The position numbers and the translations under genes are program-made. From Magnolia sinica (lineage: Eukaryota; Streptophyta; Magnoliopsida; Magnoliales; Magnoliaceae), in the NCBI RefSeq assembly GCF_029962835.1, contig NC_080582.1, positions 22,700,032-22,764,031 on the forward strand: DNA of 64,000 nucleotides. The letters run 5' to 3'. Below the pieces are notes generated by a model. It had not been told where the DNA came from. It ran no database searches and saw nothing but the letters and a program-made list of their open reading frames with translations. Positions 1 through 11,021 of this stretch are shown here, in pieces. The first letter of the stretch is position 1. Each line of letters starts with the position of its first letter.

Positions 1-1160
1 ATATTTTTTTTTTTCATTTGAAAATCGTTTGCAATTTTCTTAGTTAAGATAATGATTACATCCAAACTCAAGTGTAAAGCAAAGTTGGATCAAGAAATAA
101 ATTTTGAACAGTTTGGATTAAATCACCAAAATGATTAATGTAGTTGAATTCTAAGTCTTGAATGGGTCTTGGTTTTGGGATATAAGAAGAAAATGTAGTG
201 GCGAATGTGATGGACAGATTGGGTATCATGCAAACAACATGATGAGCTTCAAACCCACATTATCAACAAACAACACTTCATGGAAAATGATTGAGAACCA
301 TGACTCCCTCCATAACTCCTAATAATACCAAGAGTCTTTGTATAATTTAGTAAGAAATGCCGCAGCTGCTACAATGGAAATCCTGGAGCTCTCCACAAAA
401 TCCTAAATCTTGAGATGAAAACACTTGATAAAATCACTATGTACACTTATGTGGAGCCCATTTTGGATAACAATTCAAGCGATGTATCTAATTCCACTAG
501 GATTATCTTTCTCCCTCCCTAAGTACTCCCTGTGTATAAGATCTTCTATCCATCTACTAACCAACTTAACGTCTGGCTACAGAATCAAATCATCAATGTT
601 CATATTTTGTCTATTGCCTAATGAGAAATGCATTTCAAATACTATGGCTCATTTGGATGTCCAACGGAAATGGATTGAAAAGTTCAGTTCAATAAAGAGT
701 AAATGAATAAAGATGACCCATTTCGGTGAACTGAAAATTGTATAAAGCATAATGGAAAACAAACCTTTTGGCTCATTACATCATCTGCACATTTGACCCA
801 AGGTCAGACCTTCAGTTACATGCTGCATTAGATGAAATAAAGATAACTGACAAATGAGTAGAGAAAAGAAGGGTCCAAAAAACCATGACTTACAAAATTT
901 GGATAGTATGTGTTTGATAAAGAATGTCATTAACTTCTAAAAGAGCATATATATGTGTATCAGTAATAAATAAAACTTATTTGTAGCTTGAAAACTCTAG
1001 AGACTATAGTATTTAACGGTTCTCCTCCCAAAATTGATGTTTATATTGTAAGTGGTCCAAACGTACCGTTGGCATCCAAGACTGCATGTCTTTGGTGCAC
1101 ATTCCAAATCTGGCCCTCTGAAGTTTTCAAGTGAAAATTGAGCTTTTCGCAAACCTGCGT
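1..1160. other. Non-coding flank, nothing recognised
   Basis: AT-rich sequence with no frame on either strand that I can tie to a protein family. A 93-codon frame at 425-706 (+) has no recognisable motif and is not called. It could be intron or intergenic DNA next to the fragment block that begins at 2.4 kb. Confidence 0.4.
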
Positions 1161-1915
1161 GATGCAGGACAATTAACCACTTGATCTAAAAGCTCGAATT
1201 GTTAGAGTATGACGAACTAATCCCTTTATCTCATAGCCCAGGCCCCACATCTCATGGGTTAGGACATCGGCCGAACTCCCTTCGTGAGCCCTAAATCACA
1301 TGGGCCGCTCACCCCAAGTGTGTCCCCGCATCCCACGGGCTACCCCACTTGAGCCTGGTGTGAAATGCACATTAATCACCCCCTGGTAAGGAGTCTCGAA
1401 CACGAGACCTCCCCCGTGGGCCCCAAATCGCATGGGTCACCCACGCCAAGTGTGCCCTTGCATCTAACAGGCAACCCCACTCGAGCCCAGTGTGAAAATG
1501 CCCCTGCATTAATCACCCCCAATGAAAAGTCTCGAACACGAGACATCTTGATTTGATACCAATTTGATGCAGGACAATTAACCACTTGCTCTAAAAGCTC
1601 GAACTGTTAGAGTATGGTGAATTAATCCCTTTATCTCATAGCCCAGGCCCCCACATCTCATGGGTTAGGACCTCGGCCGAACCCCCTTCGTGAGCCCCAA
1701 ATTACATGGGCTGCCCACCCCGAGTGTGTCCCTACATCCCACGGGCTACCCCACTTGAGCCCGGTGTGAAATGCGCATTAATCAACCCTGGTAAGGAGTC
1801 TCGAACACGAGACCTCCCGTATGGGCCCCAAATCGCATGGGTCACCCACCCCGAGTGTCCCCCTACACCTAACAAGCGACCCCACTCGAGCCTAGTGTGA
1901 AAATGCCCCTGCATT
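1161..1915. repeat. Nested tandem repeat, ~405-bp unit with ~136-bp inner repeat
   Basis: Two direct copies of one unit start at 1161 and 1566 with gatgcaggacaattaac; the second copy stops near 1915. Each unit contains an inner repeat spaced about 136 bp, seen in the recurrence of ctcgaacacgag at 1395 and 1531. That motif lies in the palindrome GTCTCG-4nt-CGAGAC. On the minus strand, gagcaagtggttaa and tgttcgagac are spaced roughly like the A and B boxes of a pol III promoter, so a tRNA-derived SINE is one reading. No tRNA cloverleaf can be drawn. Short frames at 1365-1585 and 1706-1914 are by-products of the GC-rich repeat. Confidence 0.75.
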
Positions 1916-2412
1916 ATTGCGGCTCATGATGATCAAAAACTTATTTTTTGGCTTAGGCAACATGAAAATTTCACCACCCTTGGTACCTACCAACAAATTT
2001 AAAATCTGGAAGATGACCATCTCATACAGCAAGTAGCAAGTGCTGCGAAAACTTAAGTACTATGCCTATATGGAAAATAGAGTATGCAATAGCATATGTG
2101 CACATTGACACATGTCACATGTTGGGTGCTTGAAATTTTATTATGCTAAAGTCTAATAAAGGGGGAAAACCATACTTTCAGCATTCATTTTGAGAGTCTT
2201 GGCTCCAAACTGCAGTTATGTTACATTCCATTTAAGACATGAAAGAAAAGTAACAGCAATTCGATGGCCACTTCCTCGTTGAAAAGCACCAGTTACTTCG
2301 CTAACTTTTGTCAATTGCTCTTGATTAAATTGAATGCAAGCAACTCAATTGACACCCATAAAACCAACAACAAAGATATTAACAAAAGAAAATGTAGAAA
2401 AGCAGAACTCAC
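1916..2412. other. Non-coding, downstream of syntaxin fragment
   Basis: No exon of the expected downstream part of a syntaxin (SNARE helix, membrane anchor) is visible on the minus strand here, so the gene fragment at 2413-3427 appears to stop at its second exon. Nothing else is recognised. Confidence 0.4.
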
Positions 2413-2534
2413 CTTCTAGATTCTACAAGAAGGGCACCCTCTTTGGTAGTTTTTTCTGAATGTATGTCTATCACCTTCTAGATTCTACAAGAAGGGCACC
2501 CTCTTTGGTAGTTTTTTCTGAATGTATGTCTATC
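2411..2534. repeat. Perfect 62-bp tandem duplication
   Basis: Two identical 62-bp units (2411-2472 and 2473-2534) begin accttctagattctacaag. On the minus strand each unit ends in an exon end plus GT, so the duplication copies a splice donor together with the last ~60 bases of the exon. No base differs between the copies, which suggests a recent event or an assembly artefact. Confidence 0.95.
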
Positions 2535-3427
2535 ACACTCACAGTATAACTGTATAAAGATGAGCAGCGCCACAACATTAGGGACATATTATTCATGATG
2601 AAATAACAAGGATATCTCCCATTTTATGGTGAGATCAAACATTACTTGACCATAGAAGCTTGTTGTGCATGAAAAACAAAATAATATATGATTCCCCATC
2701 ATATGAGCGTGCATGACAATAAACCCACCAATAAAAATTGATGAAGAACAAACAAAACATTGAATCAATCAAAAAAAAAAAAAGTCTGTTTAACCTTTAC
2801 TGCACAGAAACAAAAAAGTAAAAATAAATAAATAAAAAGAAAATGAAAAAAACCTAGAAATAGGTAAAGAGTTAACCCAGCAGTATCGTGGTCATTAATT
2901 TGGGAATCTCCATACAGGAGAAAGCAACACTTTTTTTTTTTTTTTTTCCATTGGTGTAGGAGAGATTCATAGTGTGTAAAAATACCTAAATGGTTCTAAA
3001 TGTATGCATCATACAGGCAACTTCTGCAAATTCAAGAACACTGGAAAAACCTGGGGAAAATTGAAGGGCATTTGAAATGTCTAGAGAACAAGTGATACTT
3101 GGGTTGTTCATTTGAATCTAACCAGCATCGCAAATGTATCAGACCTACAGCTAAGAATTGCTTATGGATATTTCACAAAACTGCCAGACCTTATGCTGAA
3201 TGTTGAGTGGTTGGTCCCTTCACCTGGAAGACAACAAATGCAAAGAAGAAATTCCTGAAACTAAATGGTAAAATGCTTTATCCAATCCGCTTTACCTGGA
3301 AGGAAGAACTGCTTGAGGAACAAAAGGAGCATATGTTGTCTCCCTCTCAGCAGCAAGCCGCTGAGCTTTCTGAAACTTAACTGCTTGGAAATCTTTTGCA
3401 ATTTGCATCAGCTATCTTTTGGCTGGC
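2413..3427 (-). pseudogene. SYP2-type (vacuolar/prevacuolar Qa) syntaxin gene fragment, two exons
   Basis: Read on the minus strand, exon 3427-3296 follows a TGCAG acceptor and gives ASQKIADA, then, after a frame change, AKDFQAV and ERETTYAPFVPQAVLPS, ending at a GTAAAG donor. Exon 2549 down to 2475 or 2413 follows a TACAG acceptor and continues SYTVSVIDIHSEK and GALLVESRR. This is the Habc-to-SNARE linker typical of plant SYP21/22/23 syntaxins, which mediate fusion at the prevacuolar compartment and vacuole. Two bases are missing after KIADA (frameshift) and two residues are missing in AV-KFQKAQ relative to family members. N-terminal exons, SNARE helix and anchor are absent. It is a non-functional piece; identity rests on recall of the family sequence. 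Confidence 0.82.
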
Positions 3428-3639
3428 CTGCATTTAGATAGAAGCTCAATGTATAAACACAGCATCAATAACAAAATGGAATTTTTATGCTTAAAACTGA
3501 ATGACAAGCGAAGGTTGACAAAGATGCATGTCTAGTGTGGGAAAATTCACTTCAAATGAGACCTTCAGAAAGAAAGATAAAATGAACATGACAGTTAATT
3601 TACATTTATGGCGTGAGCATGAGCATGCACATGAATAAA

Positions 3640-3750
3640 TTAGCAAAATTCAGTGTTCCCATGGATGTGAAGCTTTCAGGGAAGCAACTTAGCAAGCTGG
3701 CCCCAAGATCATCACTCCCATTCCCCTTTATGTCCAGCTCAGCCAAATAC
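3640..3750 (-). pseudogene. TIR1/AFB-type auxin receptor LRR fragment
   Basis: Minus-strand sequence after a TTACAG acceptor-like site at 3751 reads YLAELDIKGNGSDDLG then LLSCFPESFTSM and LNFANL. This pattern (ELDI...DD..G..LSCFPES.TS...LNFA) matches leucine-rich repeats of TIR1/AFB F-box proteins, the nuclear auxin co-receptors that recruit Aux/IAA proteins to SCF. COI1 has a related LRR and cannot be fully excluded. Similarity stops at about 3640 without a donor site. It lies only 210 bp upstream, in transcription sense, of the syntaxin fragment and on the same strand, which is not expected of two complete genes. Confidence 0.62.
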
Positions 3751-5360
3751 CTGTAACCCATATTAAATTTTAGGATCTCCGACAAACAGCGTAACAAGCA
3801 AAAGATTAAATAAAGGGACCTAGAAATTCTCAAGTATTCAGGTAATAACTGAAGTAGCACAATTTGAATCAGGAGGAAAAACTCTGATTACCCAAATCTG
3901 AAAAGAATATTATATTTCAAGAAAAACATCTTCTACCTCACCTGAACATGGACAAACAAGCTACCTTTTTAAGATAGCTCAACCATAGTGAGAATGTAAC
4001 ATACATACCAGAAATGATGCAAACTTGATTGGCTGTCACCCTTGAAAGTTGTTTTAGCGACTGCTGCATAAAACCTGTCCATAAAGTGTATGATCGTGAC
4101 ATTGTGTACATCCAGTAAATGTTGGAACTTACACATGACCAGTTTTAACTTACATCCCTAGAGTCATTACTGTCAAGACACCTGAAACATCAGCCCCATC
4201 TTGAGCGTAGCAGAAAAACATGGTAGACATTTTACGAAGTGGTGAGGATAAAAAATGAATAGTAAAATAGGTGCCACCTTTGCATCAAATCCATCATATT
4301 TTACTATTCTTTTTCCATTGATATGGTATTTGGCATGAAAGCAAGCGAAAAGAAAGAAAATTATGCATTCTGCAGAACAACACGACAACGTGCTGCCTTT
4401 TTTTAAAAAAACAGAATCATACAAACTAACATAAATGCATCACATACGACAATTTAGAAACCTGTAGCCAAAACCCAAAAGCTAAAATTTATAGGAGTCG
4501 GCTTATATATAAAACTTGGAATTCAGGTGCACTGAGATAATATATGATCTTCATCTAGGACTAGATTTAAAAGTAGGAAGTAACCTAACATAGAAAACCA
4601 ATTAACTGTAGCCTTCTAAAAACAGATGGACTGATAATTCAAGAAAGAGAATAATGATTAAGAATGAAAAAGGTCTTGTGCAAATTATTCAAGAATAGTT
4701 TGTCCTTGGTGTTGTCAATTTTTTAAATGGCTTATGTTTGCTAGCTGAAACCTGAATGAAATCCATATGCATTTGAACAAGAGATCTTAGTAAATGGGAG
4801 GGAAAAAAAAAGGAAAAAAAATAAATATAGAAGTAACAATTGGAGATCTGCAGCATGTAATCTTTTTCACGGAAAATTTTATATTTTCTCATCATCATCA
4901 TCTTAATAATTCAAACAAGTATTTTCAATCCAGGTACTGAACAAGAGCTGCAAAAGATTTTATTTTCTTATCTTAATAATCACCATGAGAATTGATTCTA
5001 GCAAAGGTATCCTCTTATATGATATGTCATCCAATTTAATTGAAGTGAATTCTCCAAAGAATCCTTTTTTTTTATCCCGAAGTGAAAAAGGAAAACAGTC
5101 TTACCTGGGAATCCAACAACTAAAGATCATCAGAAAACTAACACTATAGAAAAAGTTCATCAATGCCGCTTGATCCAAAATAACAAACTTATTGGGGCAC
5201 ACTTCTCCATTTTGTTCTCTCCTTTTTTTTCTTTTCTTTTTTTATTCAGACTTAAAGCCAGATTAAATACGCAGAAGAAGAACTGGATACGAGAAGAAGT
5301 GAATTTAAATTCCTATATAAAACAAAAGAGTGAGATTCAAGAAATTTGTACACGATATAC
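3751..5360. other. Non-coding sequence between gene fragments
   Basis: AT-rich; minus-strand frames at 4173-4424 and 4689-4901 have no family features. Nothing supportable as an exon was seen. Confidence 0.35.
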
Positions 5361-5436
5361 CTCAATTGCAGACACAGATGTCTTGCACTTTGCAATCTCA
5401 AAGAGATTTGTATCAGTTTTCAGTCTGAAACTCACC
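5361..5436 (-). pseudogene. Exon-like segment, product not recognised
   Basis: A 76-bp minus-strand stretch is bounded by a CTTGCAG acceptor (5437 side) and a GTATAT donor (5360 side) and keeps one open frame reading VSFRLKTDTNLFEIAKCK then TSVSAIE. Codon choice and bordering splice signals look like a genuine exon, but I cannot name the gene. Same strand as the other captured exons. Confidence 0.45.
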
Positions 5437-6647
5437 CTGCAAGACGTATAGAAAGAAACAAAGTATGACATAATAATATCATTTGCAATAAACACCAACA
5501 GCGAAAACGTATGCTTAAATTTATAATACGAAGGACAGATGTTCAATAATACTCCATCAAAATCTTGTGTTGATAATCACCATGTGATGCACCTAATCCA
5601 TTTCTATCATAAGACAATCATAAATTCCATGAACACCCTTGCCAATGTGCCCCTATACAAAAGAAGATCAAGTGATCCTAAGCATCCAATGGGGGTATTT
5701 TTGTACACCAAATCAATCATTACTCAGTCATCCATTTGCGACACAGTAATATAATAACTAAGATAATTCTACCACCATAGCTTTTATGCTATAGCTGATC
5801 ATCCATCTGCTTGATAATTGAATCAAAGGTCCAAATAATTGTAACCATGTTTCACATGCACGGCAGAGATGCACATCAAACTCCAATAAAAGTACAACTA
5901 TCAATTGTCGTTTGCTTTCCCATGCTAAAGTAACCCAAATAATTGGGATCAGAGGTGCCTATGTAACAGTCTATATACCTAAAACAGGACACAGTTATGC
6001 CCATCAGATTAATGATAGATCTCAGACAACTTAGTCACCTGAAGTAGCAAAAGAGTAGGAGAAAAGAAGCAATCTTAGGACCTGACACTGCAAAGAACCA
6101 TGAGATCTAAGCAGGTGCAGGTAGAAAATTCTTACAAAATCATTTAGATGAGCTGCAATGCTTCATTTGCTTCAATAAACAAAGGCTTACATCAAGATTC
6201 CTGAAATAGCATAAAAGGCTGCAAAAAGATACATAGTGATCAATAGTTTTAAGAAATCTCGTACATTTTATGGATCAATTCATATTTTAAAAAACATGGA
6301 ATATGATATAAACTTGGTATTTCAGTCCCATTTCAGTCCCCTAATTCGACTGACCGTCCTGTCTTTTTTAAATCAGCATTTGGATTTCCATACTGAAGGC
6401 TGGATAAATTGGGTCAACTATATGAAATTCCAAATTGACTGGTAGGTTTCTGAGCCTTGAACTTAAATTACAAAGAAGACTGATTTTGGCCACAATCAAA
6501 ATGGAAACCCCAAATAAATGGCTGTTATCTAAATTACCGGATATGTTTAGTTGAAATTGTTTGGACTTTCCAATTAAATCATTGCCACGGGGGGTGCATC
6601 AGTGACAAAAGCACAAGACGGAAAAGAGAAAAAAAAAGGTGGGCGCA
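5437..6647. other. Non-coding, nothing recognised
   Basis: AT-rich, no repeats with clear ends, no supportable exon. The short plus-strand frames at 5539-5754 and 6236-6445 show no family motif. Confidence 0.35.
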
Positions 6648-7852
6648 CTTGTTGATGGGGACATCTCGCGCATACGCACACGCACGCCGCCTCACCTACG
6701 CACGTAAGCACAGAGTAGGAGGGCCCCACCATCGATCTGTCTCGATGACGACGTCTAGGGAGGGCCTCCTACCTAGAAGACAAAGTTTGGTTCAAAAGAT
6801 TGAGCCCGATAATCAAGAAAAGCCTATCATGGGATCTCATGATTGTGGCCCACTCGTCGGATTGATTTCATATTCTAAGTTTTGTTTATTGTTATTATTT
6901 AGAACATTGTGAACGCTTTAGATTTCTCTGTTTGGTTTTTTAGTTTACTTCATCGCCAAGTAATAGGTTGCATATATGGTGTGAGTTTTGAGGTATAGGA
7001 TTTTCCTTATAAATAGGCACCCCTTGTAGTTCTTTTGATTCATTGAAGTTAATAAAAAAAATTTCTACTTTATTTTTCTGCTCTCTTTGTGAGTTGTGGA
7101 AGAATTCAAAAGTGGGTGCAAAGCCCTTCCTTTTTGAAGGGCTAACTACCGTGGTGCGAAGCCACATCGATCCCGATTCATCCCCATCCTCCATCATCTT
7201 TTTTTTTCATCTTCTCCCACCATCCATACTTCGAATTCGTCCTTTTGTTGCATCAGATTTCTTCATTACAGCAGGTTTCCAGATTTCGGCCCGTAGGCGA
7301 GCTGAAACTTCGGCGGAGCACCATGCACAAACCGTACATCGGATCGAGCTGAGATTTGGGGGTTTTGCAGCCTAAGCCTAGCCGACCAAGGCCTAGGAAT
7401 CCATTTCTGGATTCCGTCCCCCACCACACGTGCGCCCGCACCTGGCTCGCTGCCCACACGCAAGGACTGTCTCGGGTTTAGGTTTCTTCCTATTTTCCTC
7501 TCTTTTATACATGATTTCATAAATCCTGACCCTAGATTAGATTATTCCTAATTGATTTGCCCATTTTCTCATACTAGGGTTCCTTTAATTGAGATTAGGG
7601 AATCCTTTGGATTAGGGACTGATTCTTATGCATGTGTGGGTGATTTCTATTTTCCTTTGAGTATTGTTTGGTTCATAATTTTCATTGATCCAGCCCTAAC
7701 GTGTGTAGGCCTGGATCCACATAGATTCCCCTTTAATTGAATGTTTGGATTTTCATGTGGGATGTGGAATTTGTGTGATTGTTTCTAAAATGGTGTGATC
7801 TAAGCCTGAAATCTTGCATATCATATTTAAATTCATGTCCTGCATCACTTGT
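6648..7852 (+). mobile_element. Solo LTR, family 1, with TSD CTTGT
   Basis: A 1,195-bp element runs from TGATGGGGACATC (6653) to TCCTGCATCA (7847), with TG...CA ends in a 5-bp inverted terminal repeat (TGATG/CATCA). It is flanked by an exact 5-bp duplication CTTGT at 6648-6652 and 7848-7852. A TATA box and typical promoter-downstream layout lie inside. A second copy sits at 46685-47901 in the same orientation. With no internal region between two LTRs, this is a solo LTR left by LTR-LTR recombination. The superfamily (copia or gypsy) cannot be told without the internal part. Confidence 0.92.
7008..7015 (+). promoter_or_regulatory. TATA box of solo LTR family 1
   Basis: tataaata followed by ggcacccc; conserved at the same relative place in the second copy (47043-47050), as expected of the U3 promoter of an LTR. 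An AATAAA-like run follows about 40 bp later. Confidence 0.7.
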
Positions 7853-8846
7853 ACCATCATAAGGCTTTTAAATAGAACACTAACCTTTGAGGCAGCAGAT
7901 TTGGGTCATCTGACATCATCATATGCTGACCATCATTATTGTGAAACCATGATAGTGGCTGCGCTTGTTGTTCACCACCCATTATTAACGGTACATGCAT
8001 CACATTCCGAAACTACAAAATCATGATAATATCAATCACTATTTTTTTAGAAATATAAGACATTTGTATTATCCATGCCCATGATCAATTGGGACTAGAT
8101 TTTATCCAGTTTCTAACCTAAGCAAAACATTCTAGTGACATAAGCAGTTATTTCCCAAAATTTTCCTGTCAAGCATTACGAATGGATTCAATATGCAGTA
8201 TAGAGCTGCAATCTAGAAGAACAACTCCCTTCTTTTTTCTTTTTTCTTTTTGAGAGAGAGATAAACAACAACTCCTTACTAGGATGAAAAATTAATAATA
8301 ATAAATGAGAATAATTAAGACCATTAAAAAATACAACAGGCCAAAGAGCGTTCTATTCAGTATTGTCCAAAGAATGGGCACTATTCGATCAGCCAGAAAC
8401 TGAAATTACGCAGATTACATAATCCTCAGTCTGACTAATGGATTTTTACCCTGGACTGTGGGGCAGTGCTCATTTCATTTTTAACCTTACATTTCAGGTA
8501 AAAAAATCACACTGCTGGGATCGTCCAACCAGTGGTGAAAACCTACCATAGTGGACCAAGATTAATGAGTTTGGGCCATGTGTATAGTGGAATCACCAAG
8601 ATCATCTAATTACAGAGATCTCCTCAAAGCTATGTTGCCCTAATTAATGGTGGCAGGTCATCTTAAAATCCTAAAGTATTGGTGCCAACCCATCTTATCG
8701 AAATAACCAAAAGAAATTCAATGCATATACGCCATAAGCCATTCCATAGATGCAAATCAAACTCTTAAATAGGAATCAAATATGTACATCAAGCTTGTAA
8801 GCATAACACATTGTGCAAAACATATAACCCAATAGTAAAGGCATAC
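7853..8846. other. Non-coding with foldback-MITE debris
   Basis: Mostly unremarkable AT-rich sequence. Around 8480-8690 short stretches (gtggaccaag, catgtgtatagtgg) hint at a worn piece of the foldback family that is common further on. No exon was found. Confidence 0.3.
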
Positions 8847-8943
8847 CTTATGTGTCTGGATTCGACTGAGTGATTCCTGGAGAGATTCTTCCAACACCCT
8901 AATATGGTCTACACTGTTGATCTCATCCGGATCAGTCCAATAG
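8847..8943 (-). pseudogene. MIKC*-type MADS-box gene, single K-domain exon
   Basis: The 97-bp minus-strand exon has a TTTCAG acceptor and a GTATGC donor and one open frame: YWTDPDEINSVDHIRV then LEESLQESLSRIQTHK. The pattern W.DP..IN....I...E.SL.ESL.RI..HK is that of the keratin-like domain of MIKC* MADS transcription factors (AGL66/AGL104/AGL30/AGL65 group, known for pollen roles). Neither the MADS DNA-binding exons nor downstream exons are visible within several kb, so only one exon is present. Splice sites and frame are intact, so the copy is not old. Confidence 0.75.
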
Positions 8944-9079
8944 CTGAAAGAACACCACAATAAGATACAGTTTGAATTATTAGATTTAATGGCATCAGTC
9001 AAGGCATGATGAATGCATATGTACACTTTCAGAATAAGAACTTCAGGAGATAAAGAAGACATTGTGAAGTAAAAGCTTC

Positions 9080-9368
9080 CTATAGATGAGTGACATGGAA
9101 TACTACATTAAACAGTGCCAGCATCCTCTCCTCTCTTCTTCTTTGATACTGGTCATCATCCCAGCTGCGGCATGGGCTGCCATTAATGTTGGCATAAAAC
9201 CTCAAAAAAAAAAAAAGTAGTCGACCACTGCTGGTCTTCAGTACCAGCGCCAGCAGCCTCTGGATGGTGTCCCCTGTTGAAACTCTTGTCGTTCTTTCGC
9301 CGCTGTGAGTAGCTGCGACCATGGTTGATGACCCATTCAATGGGTTTTATAGAACCTTTTCTTCTCAC
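9080..9368 (-). other. Open minus-strand frames, product not recognised
   Basis: Two overlapping minus-strand frames cross this stretch. One reads SWDDDQYQRRREERML, the other INHGRSYSQRRKNDKSFNRG; both are rich in charged residues and look protein-like, with an A-run (9206-9218 on the plus strand) splitting them. I cannot name a family. It may be a further captured gene piece, since it is on the same strand as its neighbours, or chance. Confidence 0.3.
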
Positions 9369-9809
9369 TTACTCTTTGTCGTCCATCACATCGGGATCAG
9401 ATTCAGATGACCGTGGCCGTGCTTCTTTTTTTTTATGCCTGCTAAGGTTGATAGTTGCCCTTTCTTATTCTCTTCATAAGAATCAAGAAAGAAATATCAC
9501 CTCCATGGTACAAGACATGCAAGGATCTGTCATTGAGCAGTAGACCTAGATTTCGAGAAGAAATCCTCTGTGATTTGGGGAAAAAACCCGCTGTTTCACT
9601 AGTGGATTTTCACCAGACGGGTGATGGTTGTACAACCACAGGGAAGATGGTTGCACGGCCACAGAGAGAGGATGCGTGGGCTGTAGGAATGAGAGGGATA
9701 GAGAGAGAGGGAGGGAGGGAGGGAGGAAGAGAGCGTGGGAAGCAAGGGTGAGGGAGAGGAGCTGAGATCTTGAGAGAGGAAAAGAGAGTGGGAGAGAGAA
9801 TCTGATGGT
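9369..9809. other. Purine-rich low-complexity and flanking DNA
   Basis: 9660-9800 is a GA-rich tract (gagagagaggg, gagggaggg). On the minus strand it would be a CT-rich tract like a plant 5' leader, followed by ATG at 9532, but no coding sequence is recognised downstream. Long frames across it (9546-10036) are due to base composition. Confidence 0.35.
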
Positions 9810-10475
9810 TTTTTTTTTTTTTTTTCGAAACATTGAAATGGAGGAAGACCGCTCCAAATCGGTAACAGCCGAAAGCCGTTCCTGAACCCAAAGACAAAAT
9901 AACAATTTTGGTGTAGTGCACCTACAAAATTACATTCCTCAACAGTGAAAGAAGCTGGAAATGTTCTAATATAAACGAGCACCAAAGAGCATAAAAAATC
10001 ACAACACAACCATGAACTCCAAGAAATCACTCTCACGTCTTACTAATGTGAGATACATTGGTTTCTTGCAAATTGAACACATTATCATCATGTATTCAGA
10101 AACACATTACATCTCGTCTCTCTTGGAAGGTCAGCCTTGCTTCTAAATAAGACATTGCCTCCACCAAGCTACCTAATATGGCCAAATTGTCTGCAGAAGA
10201 ATTCGCACCCCAGAAGATATGATAAATTTTATAATTTATGTATAGCTATAGCTTGTTTGTAGACATATGCTTCATCCACGACACGGCCCACAATTTGGAC
10301 AATCTGAGTAGCTATCTAGTGACACGTGAGAGGATGAGTCACAATGATTTTTTTTAGAGTGCGGATGGTTTGTGGTGAAGGCATAAGATATTCAATGCCA
10401 TCGCTCCTCATTGGTACAGATCATCGCCGATGACTCCAGCTAACAAGATAAGCCGGTTTTCTCTCTCAAACAAAA
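9810..10475 (-). mobile_element. 5'-truncated LINE fragment with RNase H tail and poly(A)
   Basis: On the minus strand, 10260-10130 reads YKIYHIF..GANSSADNLA then LGSLVEAMSYLEARL, matching the C-terminal end of the RNase H domain of plant L1-type LINEs (usual form REANSSADNLA). Downstream sequence ends in an A-run (plus-strand T-run 9810-9826), the expected LINE 3' end. The 10116-10475 part is shared with 26842-27188. The copy has lost everything 5' of RNase H, and the LINE at 10485-13320 abuts its 5' end, perhaps inserted into it. Confidence 0.65.
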
Positions 10476-11021
10476 TGTGTCCAACTTTTTTTTCTTTTTC
10501 TTTTGAAAAAAGGTGGGAACTTCCACCTGGATGTATATTGTAAAAGGAGAGAATTACTCATGATTCGAGCGGGCCCAATACAAAACACAACAGGTCACAC
10601 CTATCATATAGGCATGCACAAGAAAAAAGAAAAGGAAAAAACTATGCAAGAGAGATGTTGATAAGCTTCTGAAGGGCCAAAAAAAATGTCCAAACAAATT
10701 TGGATATTCCAACAAAGGCTGAGGCGAGGAGCAGGCCCAGACAATGCAGAAAAAGGAGACCGGCATGGGAAGGCAACAAGCAGGATGAACGCAGTGGGTG
10801 GGCAGAGGAATCAGCCACAGGAGGAGCTAGAAAAAGGGCCGGGAGGGGAAAATCATCCAATTCCCTTCTTGGAGAAGGATCTTCTAGTGTTGCCAACACC
10901 CGCCTTGTCCATGACGAGAGAGCCTCTAATCAACGGCGGGAGACGAGTTATCTCTCGAAAGAATGAGTCGGGGCAACCAACACTAGCTAACTTGGCAAGG
11001 CCATCCACCATCGTGTTGCCC

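Noticed and set aside
1040-1150. Possible exon reading on the minus strand (KLNFHLKTSEGQIWNVH)
   Set aside because: Short open stretch without clear splice borders or known family.
1528-1620. tRNA gene on either strand
   Set aside because: Only A- and B-box-like words; no acceptor stem, D-arm or anticodon arm can be drawn.
9546-10036. Three long overlapping minus-strand frames (103-145 codons)
   Set aside because: They run through a GA/CT-rich tract and a LINE 3' tail; Ser/Leu/Pro-rich content in all frames is a composition effect.
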